Assembly (NCBI RefSeq): GCF_019430885.1
Contig: NZ_JAHYBZ010000005.1
Span: 372,001-436,000, forward strand
DNA: 64,000 nucleotides
Direction: 5' to 3'
Source: Roseomonas alba
Lineage (GTDB): Bacteria; Pseudomonadota; Alphaproteobacteria; Acetobacterales; Acetobacteraceae
The translations under genes and the position numbers were made by a program. Of the stretch, positions 48,527 through 56,667 are shown one piece after another. Below the pieces are notes generated by a model that saw only the letters and a list, made by a program, of their open reading frames with translations, did not search any database and was not told the DNA's origin. Each line of letters begins with the position of its first letter. Positions within the stretch are counted from its first letter, which is position 1.

Positions 48527-49807
48527 ATGACGCCCATCCCCGATCGCGCCCTGGCCGAGGCGCTCGCGCTCGCCACCGACCTCTTCGCGCGGCTTGCGAC
48601 CGCCACGGCTGATCCCCCGGGCGTCACCCGTGCCTCCTATGGCGAGGGCGAGATGATCGCCCAGCGCATCCTGACCGAGGCCGCGCAGGGTCTCGGTCTG
48701 GATGTCACGACCGACGCCATCGGCACGCTGCGCATGGTCCTGCCCGGTCGTGACCGCTCCCTGCCGGCGGTGGTCATGGGCTCGCATCTCGACAGCGTGC
48801 CGCATGGCGGCAATTTCGATGGCGCGGCGGGCCCGATCATCGGTGTCGCCATCGCCGCCGCTCTGCGCGCCATGGGACATGTACCGCAGCGCGACCTGCT
48901 CATCCTCGGCATCCGGGCGGAGGAAATGTGCTGGTTCCCCGCCCATTACCTCGGCAGCCGCGCGCTGTTCGGCCTGCTGCCGAAGCAGGCACCCGACACG
49001 CTGCGCCGCGTCGATACCGGCCGCACCCTGGCGGAACACATGGCCGATCAGGGCCTCGATCCGACACCGATCCGCGAGGGTCGCGCGCTGCTCGATCCGG
49101 CGCACATCGCCTGCTTCATCGAGCCGCACATCGAACAGGGCCCGGTGCTGGTGGAGGAGGGCTTCCCTGTCGCCGTCGTCTCCGGCATCCGCGGCAGCCT
49201 GCGCTATCCGCAGGCGAAGGCGCTCGGCGCGCATGCGCATGCCGGTGCAGTGCCGCGCCGCCACCGGCGCGACGCGGCGATGGCGACGGTTCGGCTGATC
49301 GCCACGCTCGACGACCGCTGGGCGCGGCTGGAGAGCGCCGGTGCCGATCTGGTCTGCACCACCGGCATCCTCGCTACTGATCCCGCGCATCATACCTCGA
49401 CCAAGATCCCGGGCGTGGTGCGCTTCAGCCTCGATATCCGCAGCCTGGACGCGGCGCTTCTTGCCGAACTCGACGGCTGGCTCACCGAGGAAGCGGCGCG
49501 CATCGGTGCCGCCCGCGGCGTGTCCTTCGATTTTGGTCCGCCGACCCACGCTGCGCCGGCCCTGATGGACCCAGGGCTACGAGCGCTGCTGATGCGCAGT
49601 GCAGCGGCGGCCGGCGTGCCGGCGCGGGAGATGGCGTCCGGCGCGGGGCATGATTGCGCGACCTTCGCGGGACTTGGCGTCCCGTCGGTCATGCTGTTCC
49701 TGCGCAACGAACACGGCAGCCACAACCCGGATGAGGCATTGGACATGGCGGATGTCGGGGCCGGACTGGCCGTGCTGGTGCCGGCGGTTCGGGAGAAGCT
49801 GGCGTAG
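48527..49807 (+). CDS. allC: M20-family allantoate amidohydrolase / N-carbamoyl-amino-acid hydrolase
   Basis: 426 residues. Metal-binding blocks are GSHLDSVPHGGNFDGAAG, ILGIRAEEMCWFP and a C-terminal SGAGHDCATFA with NEHGSHNPDEA. The family covers AllC, ureidoglycolate hydrolase and N-carbamoyl-L-amino-acid hydrolases. The position after puuE favours action on allantoate. The RAEEMCWFP segment differs from the more common EEGxRF in the family, so the exact substrate is open. Confidence 0.8.
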   Translation: MTPIPDRALAEALALATDLFARLATATADPPGVTRASYGEGEMIAQRILTEAAQGLGLDVTTDAIGTLRMVLPGRDRSLPAVVMGSHLDSVPHGGNFDGAAGPIIGVAIAAALRAMGHVPQRDLLILGIRAEEMCWFPAHYLGSRALFGLLPKQAPDTLRRVDTGRTLAEHMADQGLDPTPIREGRALLDPAHIACFIEPHIEQGPVLVEEGFPVAVVSGIRGSLRYPQAKALGAHAHAGAVPRRHRRDAAMATVRLIATLDDRWARLESAGADLVCTTGILATDPAHHTSTKIPGVVRFSLDIRSLDAALLAELDGWLTEEAARIGAARGVSFDFGPPTHAAPALMDPGLRALLMRSAAAAGVPAREMASGAGHDCATFAGLGVPSVMLFLRNEHGSHNPDEALDMADVGAGLAVLVPAVREKLA

Positions 49808-49830
49808 GGCGAAAGCGCGGCCAGGGCGAT

Positions 49831-50079
49831 GGGAGAGGGGCGCCGCCCCTCTCCCAACCTCACCCCGCCAAAGGCCCGAGGCCTTTGGAAGCCGTCACCC
49901 GGCGCCGCGCGCTGCGGGCAGAACGGTGCCGAAGCCCGCCTTTGCGCACGAAGGGCGCTTGGCGGGAAGATTCCACCTGTCGCGCCCGATACCAGGGGAT
50001 CGCGGGCCAAGTGCTCCAGGCACCAGGGGCACCGAGTGACGCCGGTGGCGGAGTGGTTCGGAGCGGCGGGTCCCTCCAA
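49831..50079. repeat. Interspersed repeat, copy E
   Basis: About 249 bp. Left hairpin GGGAGAGGGGC-GCC-GCCCCTCTCCC is perfect (49831-49854), followed by CACCCCGCCAAAGGCC and GAGGCCTTTGGAAGCC. The middle matches copies A and D. The right end (GGTGGCGGAGTGGTTCGGAGCGGCGGGTCCCTCCAA) is partly decayed. It lies between two convergent ureide-related clusters. Confidence 0.7.
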
Positions 50080-50138
50080 CTGCGGCACCGAAAGCATCGG
50101 ATCGCCCTGAGGCTGCGGGACAGGGCGAATCTCCCTCG

Positions 50139-51020
50139 TTACGCCGGATCCCCGCTCGCCAGATACCAATCCGCGATCTCGTCTCCTTGAAGAAAGGCGA
50201 TGCGCGGATCCGCCGCCAACTCGGCATACAGCGCCTCAAGCGCCTCGATCCGATGCGGCACCCCGGTGATGTAGGGATGGATCGCGATGCCCATCACCTT
50301 GCAGCCGGATGATGCCTCGGCCTCCTGCAACAGCCGCGCGGCGGCCAGACGTGCGCGCCGCGGCAATTCCTGCTCGTCGTGATACTGGATCATGACCACG
50401 GGAATGTCGTTCAGCTCGACCGAGTAGGGCATGGCGAGCATCTCCCCATGCGTTGTCGCGATACGGGCCGGCAGGTCGTCCAGCACGAAGTCGCCGGTCC
50501 AGCGCACGCCGTGCTCGGCCAGGATGTCGGCCGTTTCCAATGTCTCGGTCAGTCCCGGCCCGAGCCATCCGGTGCAGGCCTTGCCGGTGAAATCCGCGAT
50601 GGCGCGCGTGGTCTGTTCGATCATAGCGCGCTGGTCGGCCAGGCGATGCGTCGGCACCTGGAACCACCCATGGCCCATGAATTCCCAGCCCGCGTCGCGT
50701 GCGGCGGTCGCAACGCGCGGATAGGCGTCGATCACGCTTCCATTGATCGACAGGGTGGGTCGGATGCCCAGCCGTTCGAACAACGCATGGAAGCGCCAGA
50801 AGCCGACGCGCATCCCATATTCGTGCCAGGCCCAGTTCGGCACATCCGGTTGCAGCGCGGCGCCGGTCGGTGCGACCAGCACCTGGCGCGGCATGGGGTT
50901 GTCGATCAGCCAGTTCTCGACATTCACCACCGGCCAGACGATCAGCTTCGCGCCCTTCGGGCCAATATGGCGCGGACGGTCGGCGGGCGCCATGTAGCGG
51001 ACGCGGTCCACGGGCTTCAT
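50139..51020 (-). CDS. PuuE-like deacetylase-fold hydrolase, last gene of the cyclic-amide operon
   Basis: 293 residues. WHEYGMRVGFWRFHALFERLG, GHGWFQ at 116-121 and AIHPYITGVPHR mark the PuuE-like subgroup, with the conserved His residues kept. It has no export signal. The start overlaps the ring-opening amidohydrolase stop as ATGA, tying it to that pathway. It probably acts on a linear or cyclic ureide product or on an alternative ring substrate. Confidence 0.8.
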   Translation of the reverse strand: MKPVDRVRYMAPADRPRHIGPKGAKLIVWPVVNVENWLIDNPMPRQVLVAPTGAALQPDVPNWAWHEYGMRVGFWRFHALFERLGIRPTLSINGSVIDAYPRVATAARDAGWEFMGHGWFQVPTHRLADQRAMIEQTTRAIADFTGKACTGWLGPGLTETLETADILAEHGVRWTGDFVLDDLPARIATTHGEMLAMPYSVELNDIPVVMIQYHDEQELPRRARLAAARLLQEAEASSGCKVMGIAIHPYITGVPHRIEALEALYAELAADPRIAFLQGDEIADWYLASGDPA

Positions 51021-52105
51021 GGCTTGCGTGCGATCACGGCGACTGGCCCGCCGCCATCGGGGCCCTGGTGTTCGGCGCCGCCGGAGATGAAGAGGTCGGT
51101 GCGGCCTGTCGCCGCCGCGGCCACGCCGCCGACCAGGGCGCGCGCGTGGCGCGTCGCGTTGATGTCGCTGTCGTCGTTCATGATGTGCCGGTTGCCGCGG
51201 ATGCGGCCGCTTGTCGAGGGTTCGGCCTTGGCCAGCAGCGCGACCAGCCGTGCTGCCTGGTCTGGCGCCAACTGTCCGCCGCCGGGATCAAGCCCTGCGC
51301 CGCGCAAGGCGTCATGGATCGCCGGCAGGTCGATGCCGTCCTGCATCACGGCATGCGCAATGGTGAGGTCGCCGGCCCAGGCGGGGCTGTTGCCAAAGAC
51401 GACGATCTCGTTGCGCGTGAGCTCGACGCCGGCGGAGCAGGAGGCGCAGCCGGAAAAGAGCGACGTATCCGTGCCGATCGCGGCATCGGACACCGTGGCA
51501 GCCTCCCCCAGCGCGAGGGCCACGCCGAGCGCCGAGGCCCCGCGCGACAGGCCCATCGAGTGGTAGGTGTCATGCGTCGTGACGGTCGCTCCACGGGCTT
51601 CGGCTTCGGCGATGCGTTCGCTGGTCAGCAGCGGGCATTTCACCTGGACGTAGTGCACGTCATCGATCGCGGCCTCCGCCATGGCCGCGCGCACGGCGTC
51701 TGCCGTGGCGTTGACCTGCGCCATGCGGCCGATCTCCTCGGGCGCGAAGTCGCGGGTGAAGGCAATGCCGATGGCGAGCGCGCGCATCGGCGGTGCGGAC
51801 GTCTCGCCGACCGACACCACGATGAAGTGCGGCGAGAGCCCACCTTCCGTGCCGCCGGACATGACCATCGCGACGCGCTCGGCGACCGCCTCGGGCGTCA
51901 TGCCCATCCGTCCGGCCAGCAACACGGACAGCGCCTGCACGGCATAGGCCCGGGTGAAGTCGTTGACGCAGCCATTGCCCTCGGTCTTGCCGAGGATGGC
52001 GACGATGCCGGCCGGATCGAGACCGTCCTCGATCAGCGCGGCGACCCCGGAGACATCTCCCGGATGCCGCATCGGCACCCGGTGAATCGACGCAATCCGT
52101 GTCAT
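51017..52105 (-). CDS. Ring-opening amidohydrolase: cyanuric acid hydrolase / barbiturase family
   Basis: 362 residues, the family length. The three-fold Lys-Ser architecture is visible: Lys40 (GKTEGNGCVNDFTR) with Ser83 (SGGTEGGLSPH), Lys156 (VQVKCPLL) with a Ser in SGCASCSAGVEL (222/224), and Lys293 with Ser341 (SGGAEHQGP). These enzymes open cyanuric acid or barbituric acid. The sequence alone does not decide between them. The allophanate hydrolase in the same operon suits cyanurate; the pyrimidine-like RutA operon nearby suits barbiturate. ATGA overlaps on both sides. Confidence 0.88.
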   Translation of the reverse strand: MTRIASIHRVPMRHPGDVSGVAALIEDGLDPAGIVAILGKTEGNGCVNDFTRAYAVQALSVLLAGRMGMTPEAVAERVAMVMSGGTEGGLSPHFIVVSVGETSAPPMRALAIGIAFTRDFAPEEIGRMAQVNATADAVRAAMAEAAIDDVHYVQVKCPLLTSERIAEAEARGATVTTHDTYHSMGLSRGASALGVALALGEAATVSDAAIGTDTSLFSGCASCSAGVELTRNEIVVFGNSPAWAGDLTIAHAVMQDGIDLPAIHDALRGAGLDPGGGQLAPDQAARLVALLAKAEPSTSGRIRGNRHIMNDDSDINATRHARALVGGVAAAATGRTDLFISGGAEHQGPDGGGPVAVIARKP

Positions 52106-52875
52106 GCGGCCTTGCGCGAATGGTGGCTGTGGAGGCGGTTGGACAGCTCGCGCCGGACCTCGTTGAACTCGGGCGAGGCCACGTCGCGCGGCCGTGGCAG
52201 CTCGATGCGGTATTCGCTGGCGATCCGCCCCGGCCCTGGCTCCATCACCACCACGCGGTCGGCGAGGAAAATCGCCTCCTCGATGGAATGGGTCACGAAC
52301 AGCACGGTGAGCTGCGTGCGCTGCCAGATATCCAGCAGCTCGTCCTGCAACCGTTCGCGCGTCATCGCGTCCAGCGCGCCGAAGGGTTCGTCCATCAGCA
52401 CCATGTCGGCATCGTTCGCCAGCACGCGCGCGATCGCCACGCGCTGCTTCATGCCGCCCGAAAGCTGGTGTGGCCAGGCATCGGCGAAGCGGTTCAGCCC
52501 GACCATGTTCACGAAGCGGTCGGCCGTCTCCTTCACCACCTTCTTCGGCAGGCCGCGCGATGCCGGGCCGAAGCCGATGTTCTGCCGCACCGTCAGCCAG
52601 GGGAACAGGCCGTAATCCTGGAAGACCATGCCTCGGTCGGGTGCCGGGCCGGTGACCGGCTTGTCCCACATCAGGGCCTCGCCGGAAGAGGGTACCTCGA
52701 ACCCCGCGACGATGCGGAGCAGGGTGGATTTCCCGCAGCCCGAGGCCCCGATCAGGCAGACGAACTCGCCCTTCTTCACGGTCAGGTTGGCATCGCGCAG
52801 GGCCTCGATCTTGAGGCCGTTCAGCTCATAGGTCTTGCCGACGCCCTTGACGTCGAGGATCGGAAGCTCAGGCAT
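52102..52875 (-). CDS. ABC transporter ATPase, TauB/SsuB type
   Basis: 257 residues. Walker A GASGCGKST at 43-51, LSGGMKQRVAIARV, Walker B MVLMDEPFGALD, switch His in VTHSIEEA. It powers the three-gene importer with the permease and binding protein of this operon. The stop overlaps the ring-opening enzyme's start. Confidence 0.9.
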   Translation of the reverse strand: MPELPILDVKGVGKTYELNGLKIEALRDANLTVKKGEFVCLIGASGCGKSTLLRIVAGFEVPSSGEALMWDKPVTGPAPDRGMVFQDYGLFPWLTVRQNIGFGPASRGLPKKVVKETADRFVNMVGLNRFADAWPHQLSGGMKQRVAIARVLANDADMVLMDEPFGALDAMTRERLQDELLDIWQRTQLTVLFVTHSIEEAIFLADRVVVMEPGPGRIASEYRIELPRPRDVASPEFNEVRRELSNRLHSHHSRKAA

Positions 52876-53716
52876 GATGCGACGGGCTCCAGCGCAGCAG
52901 GCGGTTCATGATCATCACGACGATGCGGTCGGAGATGTAGCCGGCGATGCCGATCACGATCATGCCGCAGATGACGAGCTCGGTACGCGACAGGGTGCGC
53001 CCATCCATGATGACGGCGCCGAGCCCCTGGGGTACTCCGGTCATCTCGCCCACCACGATGACGAACCAGGCGAGGCCCAAGCCCAGCCGCAGCCCGGTGA
53101 AGATGGACGGTGTCGCCGCCGGCAGCACCACCTTGTAGAATTGCGCTGAGGCCGAGCAGCCTAGCATCGAGGCCGCCTCGAACAGCCGCTTCTCCACCCC
53201 GCGCACGCCGAAGACCGTGTTCAGCAGGATGGGGTAGAAGGCGCCCAGGAACACCAGGAAGAAGGCCGAGCGAGCGCCGAGGCCGAACAGAATCATCGAC
53301 AACGGCAGCCAGGCGGTGACCGGCACGGGGCGCATCAGCTGCAGGAAGGGATCGAGCAGCGCGCGCACCGTGTCGTTGCGCCCGATCAGGATGCCGAGCG
53401 GGACCGCGACCAGGGTGGCGAGCGCGAAGCCTCCATAGACGCGACTCATCGAGGCCAGAAGGTGGATGTGCAGCGTCGCCGAGAAGGCATCGTCCCAGAT
53501 GCCGCCCCAGGCAAAGTCGACCATGTATTCCGCGACCTCGGCGGGCGAGGGAATGAGTCGCGTCCACCCGAAGCGCACGGCCAGGTCCCAGAAGATCAGC
53601 AAGGCGATCGGGACGATCAGCGCCATCCCGAAGGCCTTGAGCCGCGCGCGCCATACGCCGCGTGGCTTGGGCGGGGCATCCGCGGCGGCGGAGCCGGCAA
53701 CGGTCGTCGCACTCAT
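52868..53716 (-). CDS. ABC transporter permease, TauC/SsuC type
   Basis: 282 residues with about six membrane segments and an EAA-type loop near 175-195 (EAASMLGCSASAQFYKVVLPAATPSI). It overlaps the ATPase gene by 8 nt. It forms the channel of the importer for the operon's substrate. Confidence 0.9.
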   Translation of the reverse strand: MSATTVAGSAAADAPPKPRGVWRARLKAFGMALIVPIALLIFWDLAVRFGWTRLIPSPAEVAEYMVDFAWGGIWDDAFSATLHIHLLASMSRVYGGFALATLVAVPLGILIGRNDTVRALLDPFLQLMRPVPVTAWLPLSMILFGLGARSAFFLVFLGAFYPILLNTVFGVRGVEKRLFEAASMLGCSASAQFYKVVLPAATPSIFTGLRLGLGLAWFVIVVGEMTGVPQGLGAVIMDGRTLSRTELVICGMIVIGIAGYISDRIVVMIMNRLLRWSPSHHA

Positions 53717-53740
53717 CGTCCCATTCCCTTCCTGCCAGGA

Positions 53741-54694
53741 TTAGGCTGATGCCACCTCATTCGAGAAGCGCGCATTCAGCATCTTCGCGAAATCGGGTAG
53801 CTGCCGGATCTGGCGCAGCGACAGCATGTGCTCGGCATAGGTGCGCGACTGCGACTGCACGGTGTCGTCCAGCTTCCAGATGTATTCGACATTGTCGGCG
53901 CCGAGCGCCTGCTCGACTGCCGCGCGTGGCGCGCCCAACACGCGGACGGTGGTCTCGGCCACCTCGCTCTTGTGGGCCATCATGTATTCGCTGGCCTTGC
54001 GATGCACGTCGAGCATGGTGCGCACCAGCGCCGGGTCCTGGTCGATCATCGCCTGGGAGGTGCTGAAGATCATGTTCAACCCGCCCATGGCGGTGTCGTA
54101 GGGGTATTCGACCAGCTCCCCGACGCCCGAGGAGATCGACAGGCCCGGCCCCGGCTCAGCGCCGACATAGGCGTCGATCTCGCCGCGGGCGAGCATGGCG
54201 TTCATCTCGCCGAAGGGCACGCGGATCGACTGGATGTCGCGCACGGTCATGCCGTTCATGCGCAGGCGCTCGAGGATGAAGACCTCCTGCGTCGAGCCCG
54301 GCCAGATGCCGACGCGCTTGCCGCGCAGTCCGGCGATGTTGGTGATGCCGGATCCCTTCTTGGCGATGACGCCCATGCCCTTGTTGCAGAAGCCGCCGAC
54401 CACGACGATCGGCTCGCCGGCCGCGGCCCCCAGGATGCCGGCGGCGATGCCGTGGCCGCCGAAGCCGACGCTTCCGGTGACCACTGCGTTCTTGCAGTCG
54501 GTCGGGCTGTCGAAGGTGATGACCTCGATGGTCAGGCCGGCCGGCGCGAAGCGCTGGTAGAAATGCGGCGTCATCGAGTGGATCAGGCGCAGCGAGCCCA
54601 TCTTCACGGTGCGCGCGGCCTGGGCGTGGGACAGGGACGGCGCGGCGAGCGGCGAGAGCGCCGCGGCCGCGATCAGGTGTCGACGACGGATCAT
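53741..54694 (-). CDS. NMT1/TauA/SsuA-type periplasmic substrate-binding protein
   Basis: 317 residues. A signal peptide starting MIRRRHLIAAAALSPL and ending SLSHA is followed by a two-domain binding fold (FAPAGLTIEVITFDS, GHGIAAGILGAAAGEPIVVVGGF, MGGLNMIFSTSQAMIDQDPALV). This group includes binders of aromatic, sulphonate and pyrimidine-like ligands. It is the probable binder of the cyclic amide degraded by the operon. Confidence 0.87.
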   Translation of the reverse strand: MIRRRHLIAAAALSPLAAPSLSHAQAARTVKMGSLRLIHSMTPHFYQRFAPAGLTIEVITFDSPTDCKNAVVTGSVGFGGHGIAAGILGAAAGEPIVVVGGFCNKGMGVIAKKGSGITNIAGLRGKRVGIWPGSTQEVFILERLRMNGMTVRDIQSIRVPFGEMNAMLARGEIDAYVGAEPGPGLSISSGVGELVEYPYDTAMGGLNMIFSTSQAMIDQDPALVRTMLDVHRKASEYMMAHKSEVAETTVRVLGAPRAAVEQALGADNVEYIWKLDDTVQSQSRTYAEHMLSLRQIRQLPDFAKMLNARFSNEVASA

Positions 54695-54714
54695 GAAGGC
54701 CTCTCCTGTTCGTG

Positions 54715-55119
54715 TCAGACGGGGGTGGGGTCGGCGATGGCGGCGAGGTAGCAACGCCAGCCGCCATAGCGGGTGATGTCCTCGGCACCCATGAGCCCCT
54801 CGGGTTCCGCCAGGAATCCCTTGGGCGTGGTGCCGTCGTTCAGCAGCAATGTGCCGATGCACAGCGGCGCGGGCACCGCGGCGACGAAGCGGCCGAAGCC
54901 GGCTTCGGGCAGTGCCCATACCTCGGTGGCGATGGAGGCGCCGTCCCGCGCACCGACGCGCAGCAGCCCCGGCCGGCGCGGCGGCCCGCCGGCCAGCGCA
55001 TAGAGCCGATAGCAGGGCTGCGTGCCAGCGGCGCGGCGGAACTCGCCGCCCTGCGCGACCAGCTCGTGGTTCAGCGGCAGGCCGGTGAGGTGCGCGCCGA
55101 CAACGGCGATCTCGATCAT
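54715..55119 (-). CDS. Stand-alone C-terminal domain of allophanate hydrolase
   Basis: 134 residues. VVGAHLTGLPLNHELVAQGGEFRRAA, PCYRLYALAGGPPRRPGLLRV, VWALPEAGFGRFVAAVPAPLCIGTLLL and ITRYGGWRCYLA match the C-terminal domain of allophanate hydrolase AtzF/DUR1,2, normally fused to the amidase part. That domain removes the carboxyl group from the intermediate. Here it is a separate gene starting with ATGA at the amidase stop, so the enzyme is a two-chain form. Confidence 0.87.
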   Translation of the reverse strand: MIEIAVVGAHLTGLPLNHELVAQGGEFRRAAGTQPCYRLYALAGGPPRRPGLLRVGARDGASIATEVWALPEAGFGRFVAAVPAPLCIGTLLLNDGTTPKGFLAEPEGLMGAEDITRYGGWRCYLAAIADPTPV

Positions 55120-56468
55120 GCCGCCTGCGCTCCTTCCGCTGCGGCCACCCGCGCCGCGAAGGCCGCGCCGAGGGCGGCGAGCGCCGCATCCGTCCCGCGC
55201 GGCCCGATCAGGGTGATGCCGGCAGGCAGACCGTCCGGGCGCCTTGGTCCCGGCACGGCGAGCGCTGCGAGATCGAGCAGGTTCACGAAATTCGTATAGG
55301 TGCCGAGCCGGGCATTCGGCCCGATCGGATCGGCATCGAGCTCCGCCAGAGTCGGGAAGTTCGGCGCCGAGGGCACGACCAGCACGTCGATGCGCGCAAA
55401 GAAGTTCTCCGCCGCGCGGCGATGCTCGGCCAGGCGGTACAGGCCGCGGAAGGCGTCCACCGCCGTGAACCGCGCCGCGCCATCCAGGATGCGCTGCGTC
55501 ACCGGATGCAGCGCGCCGGGATGCGCCGCGGCGAAATCGCCGAAGGCGGCGGCGCGCTCGGCGATCCAGGGTCCGTCATAGAGAAGCTGCGCGGTGTCGA
55601 GCAGCGGTGTGATGACGGCTTCCTCGGCCCCCGGCAGCAGAACGCGGGCGGCTGCCCAGGCAGCGCGGCCCGGCGCGTCGTCCAGATGCAGGTCGCCTGG
55701 GGCCGGGATGGCGATGCGGCCGGGCGCCGTACCCGGCTCCGCCCAGTCGATCGGCCGGCTGAAAGGATCGGCGCGGTCCTCGCCGGCGATGACGCGGAAC
55801 ACCGCCCAGGCGTCGTCCACGCTCGTTGCGAAGACCGAGATGCAATCGAGGCTCCGACAGGCCGGCAGCATCCCGCGCGAGGACACCGCCCCCACCGAGG
55901 GCTTCAGCCCGACGATGCCGTTCAGCGCCGCCGGCACGCGCCCCGACCCCGCCGTATCGGTGCCGAGCGCCGCGACGACGACCCCATGCGCCACCGCCAC
56001 CGCCGAGCCGGATGACGACCCGCCCGGCACCCGCGCCGGATCGGCCGTGTTGCGCGGCACCGGATAGGGCGTGCGCACCCCCACCAGCCCGGTGGCGAAC
56101 TGGTCGAGATTGGTCTTCCCCAGGATCAGCGCGCCGGCTGCCCGCAGCCGGGCGACGGCGAAGGCGTCCTCCTCCGGCACATGGGTGAAGGCCGGGCAGG
56201 CGGCGGTCATCGGCCGCCCCGCCACGGCGATATTGTCCTTCACCGCGACCGGCATGCCCCAGAGAGGAAAGCGGACGGGATCGAAGGGCGGCAGCGTCGC
56301 GGCCTCCGCCTGCATCGCATCCGGCGGCGTCAGGTCGAGGAAGATGCCAGGATCGTCGATGGCGGCGAGGCGCCTATGCGCCTCCGCCACCACGGCAGCG
56401 GGGGTCAGCCCGCCAGCATAGGCGGCGAGCAGTGCATCGAGGCGGAACGGCAGGCTGGCGAGCTCCAT
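55116..56468 (-). CDS. atzF: Allophanate hydrolase, amidase chain
   Basis: 450 residues. Amidase-signature triad: Lys77 in PVAVKDNI, cis-Ser151 in PGGSSSGS and nucleophile Ser175 in TDTAGSGRVPAAL. Blocks specific to allophanate hydrolase are KPSVGAVSSRGMLPACRSLDCISVFATS, DGPWIAERAAAFG and GTYTNFVNLLDLAALAVPG. It hydrolyses allophanate towards ammonia and CO2, with the next gene supplying the C-terminal domain usually on the same chain (full AtzF is about 600 residues). First structural gene of the operon, with an FCD-type operator candidate 56 nt upstream. Confidence 0.87.
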   Translation of the reverse strand: MELASLPFRLDALLAAYAGGLTPAAVVAEAHRRLAAIDDPGIFLDLTPPDAMQAEAATLPPFDPVRFPLWGMPVAVKDNIAVAGRPMTAACPAFTHVPEEDAFAVARLRAAGALILGKTNLDQFATGLVGVRTPYPVPRNTADPARVPGGSSSGSAVAVAHGVVVAALGTDTAGSGRVPAALNGIVGLKPSVGAVSSRGMLPACRSLDCISVFATSVDDAWAVFRVIAGEDRADPFSRPIDWAEPGTAPGRIAIPAPGDLHLDDAPGRAAWAAARVLLPGAEEAVITPLLDTAQLLYDGPWIAERAAAFGDFAAAHPGALHPVTQRILDGAARFTAVDAFRGLYRLAEHRRAAENFFARIDVLVVPSAPNFPTLAELDADPIGPNARLGTYTNFVNLLDLAALAVPGPRRPDGLPAGITLIGPRGTDAALAALGAAFAARVAAAEGAQAA

Positions 56469-56523
56469 GCGTCGAGGATCAGCAAGACGCGTGCCGCAGC
56501 GAAAGCCCCGCTTCGCCGCAAAT

Positions 56524-56533
56524 TTGTATACAA
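56524..56533. promoter_or_regulatory. Palindromic GntR-type operator candidate
   Basis: TTGTATACAA, a perfect 10-bp palindrome in an AT-rich patch between the GntR gene and atzF. FCD-subfamily GntR regulators often bind GT(N)nAC palindromes of this type. The position suits control of the operon starting at atzF by the adjacent regulator. Confidence 0.6.
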
Positions 56534-56667
56534 TGATGCATGCAAAGGAGGCGTGCCTTTCGGGCAGTTGCCCGATTCGAGGTCAGAAATACAGCAATGA
56601 GTCAGGGTTCTGCCTGCCCTCGCGGCATCTGTTGGCTGGGTGTCGGAAAGTCGCGGCGCGGGGCCGG

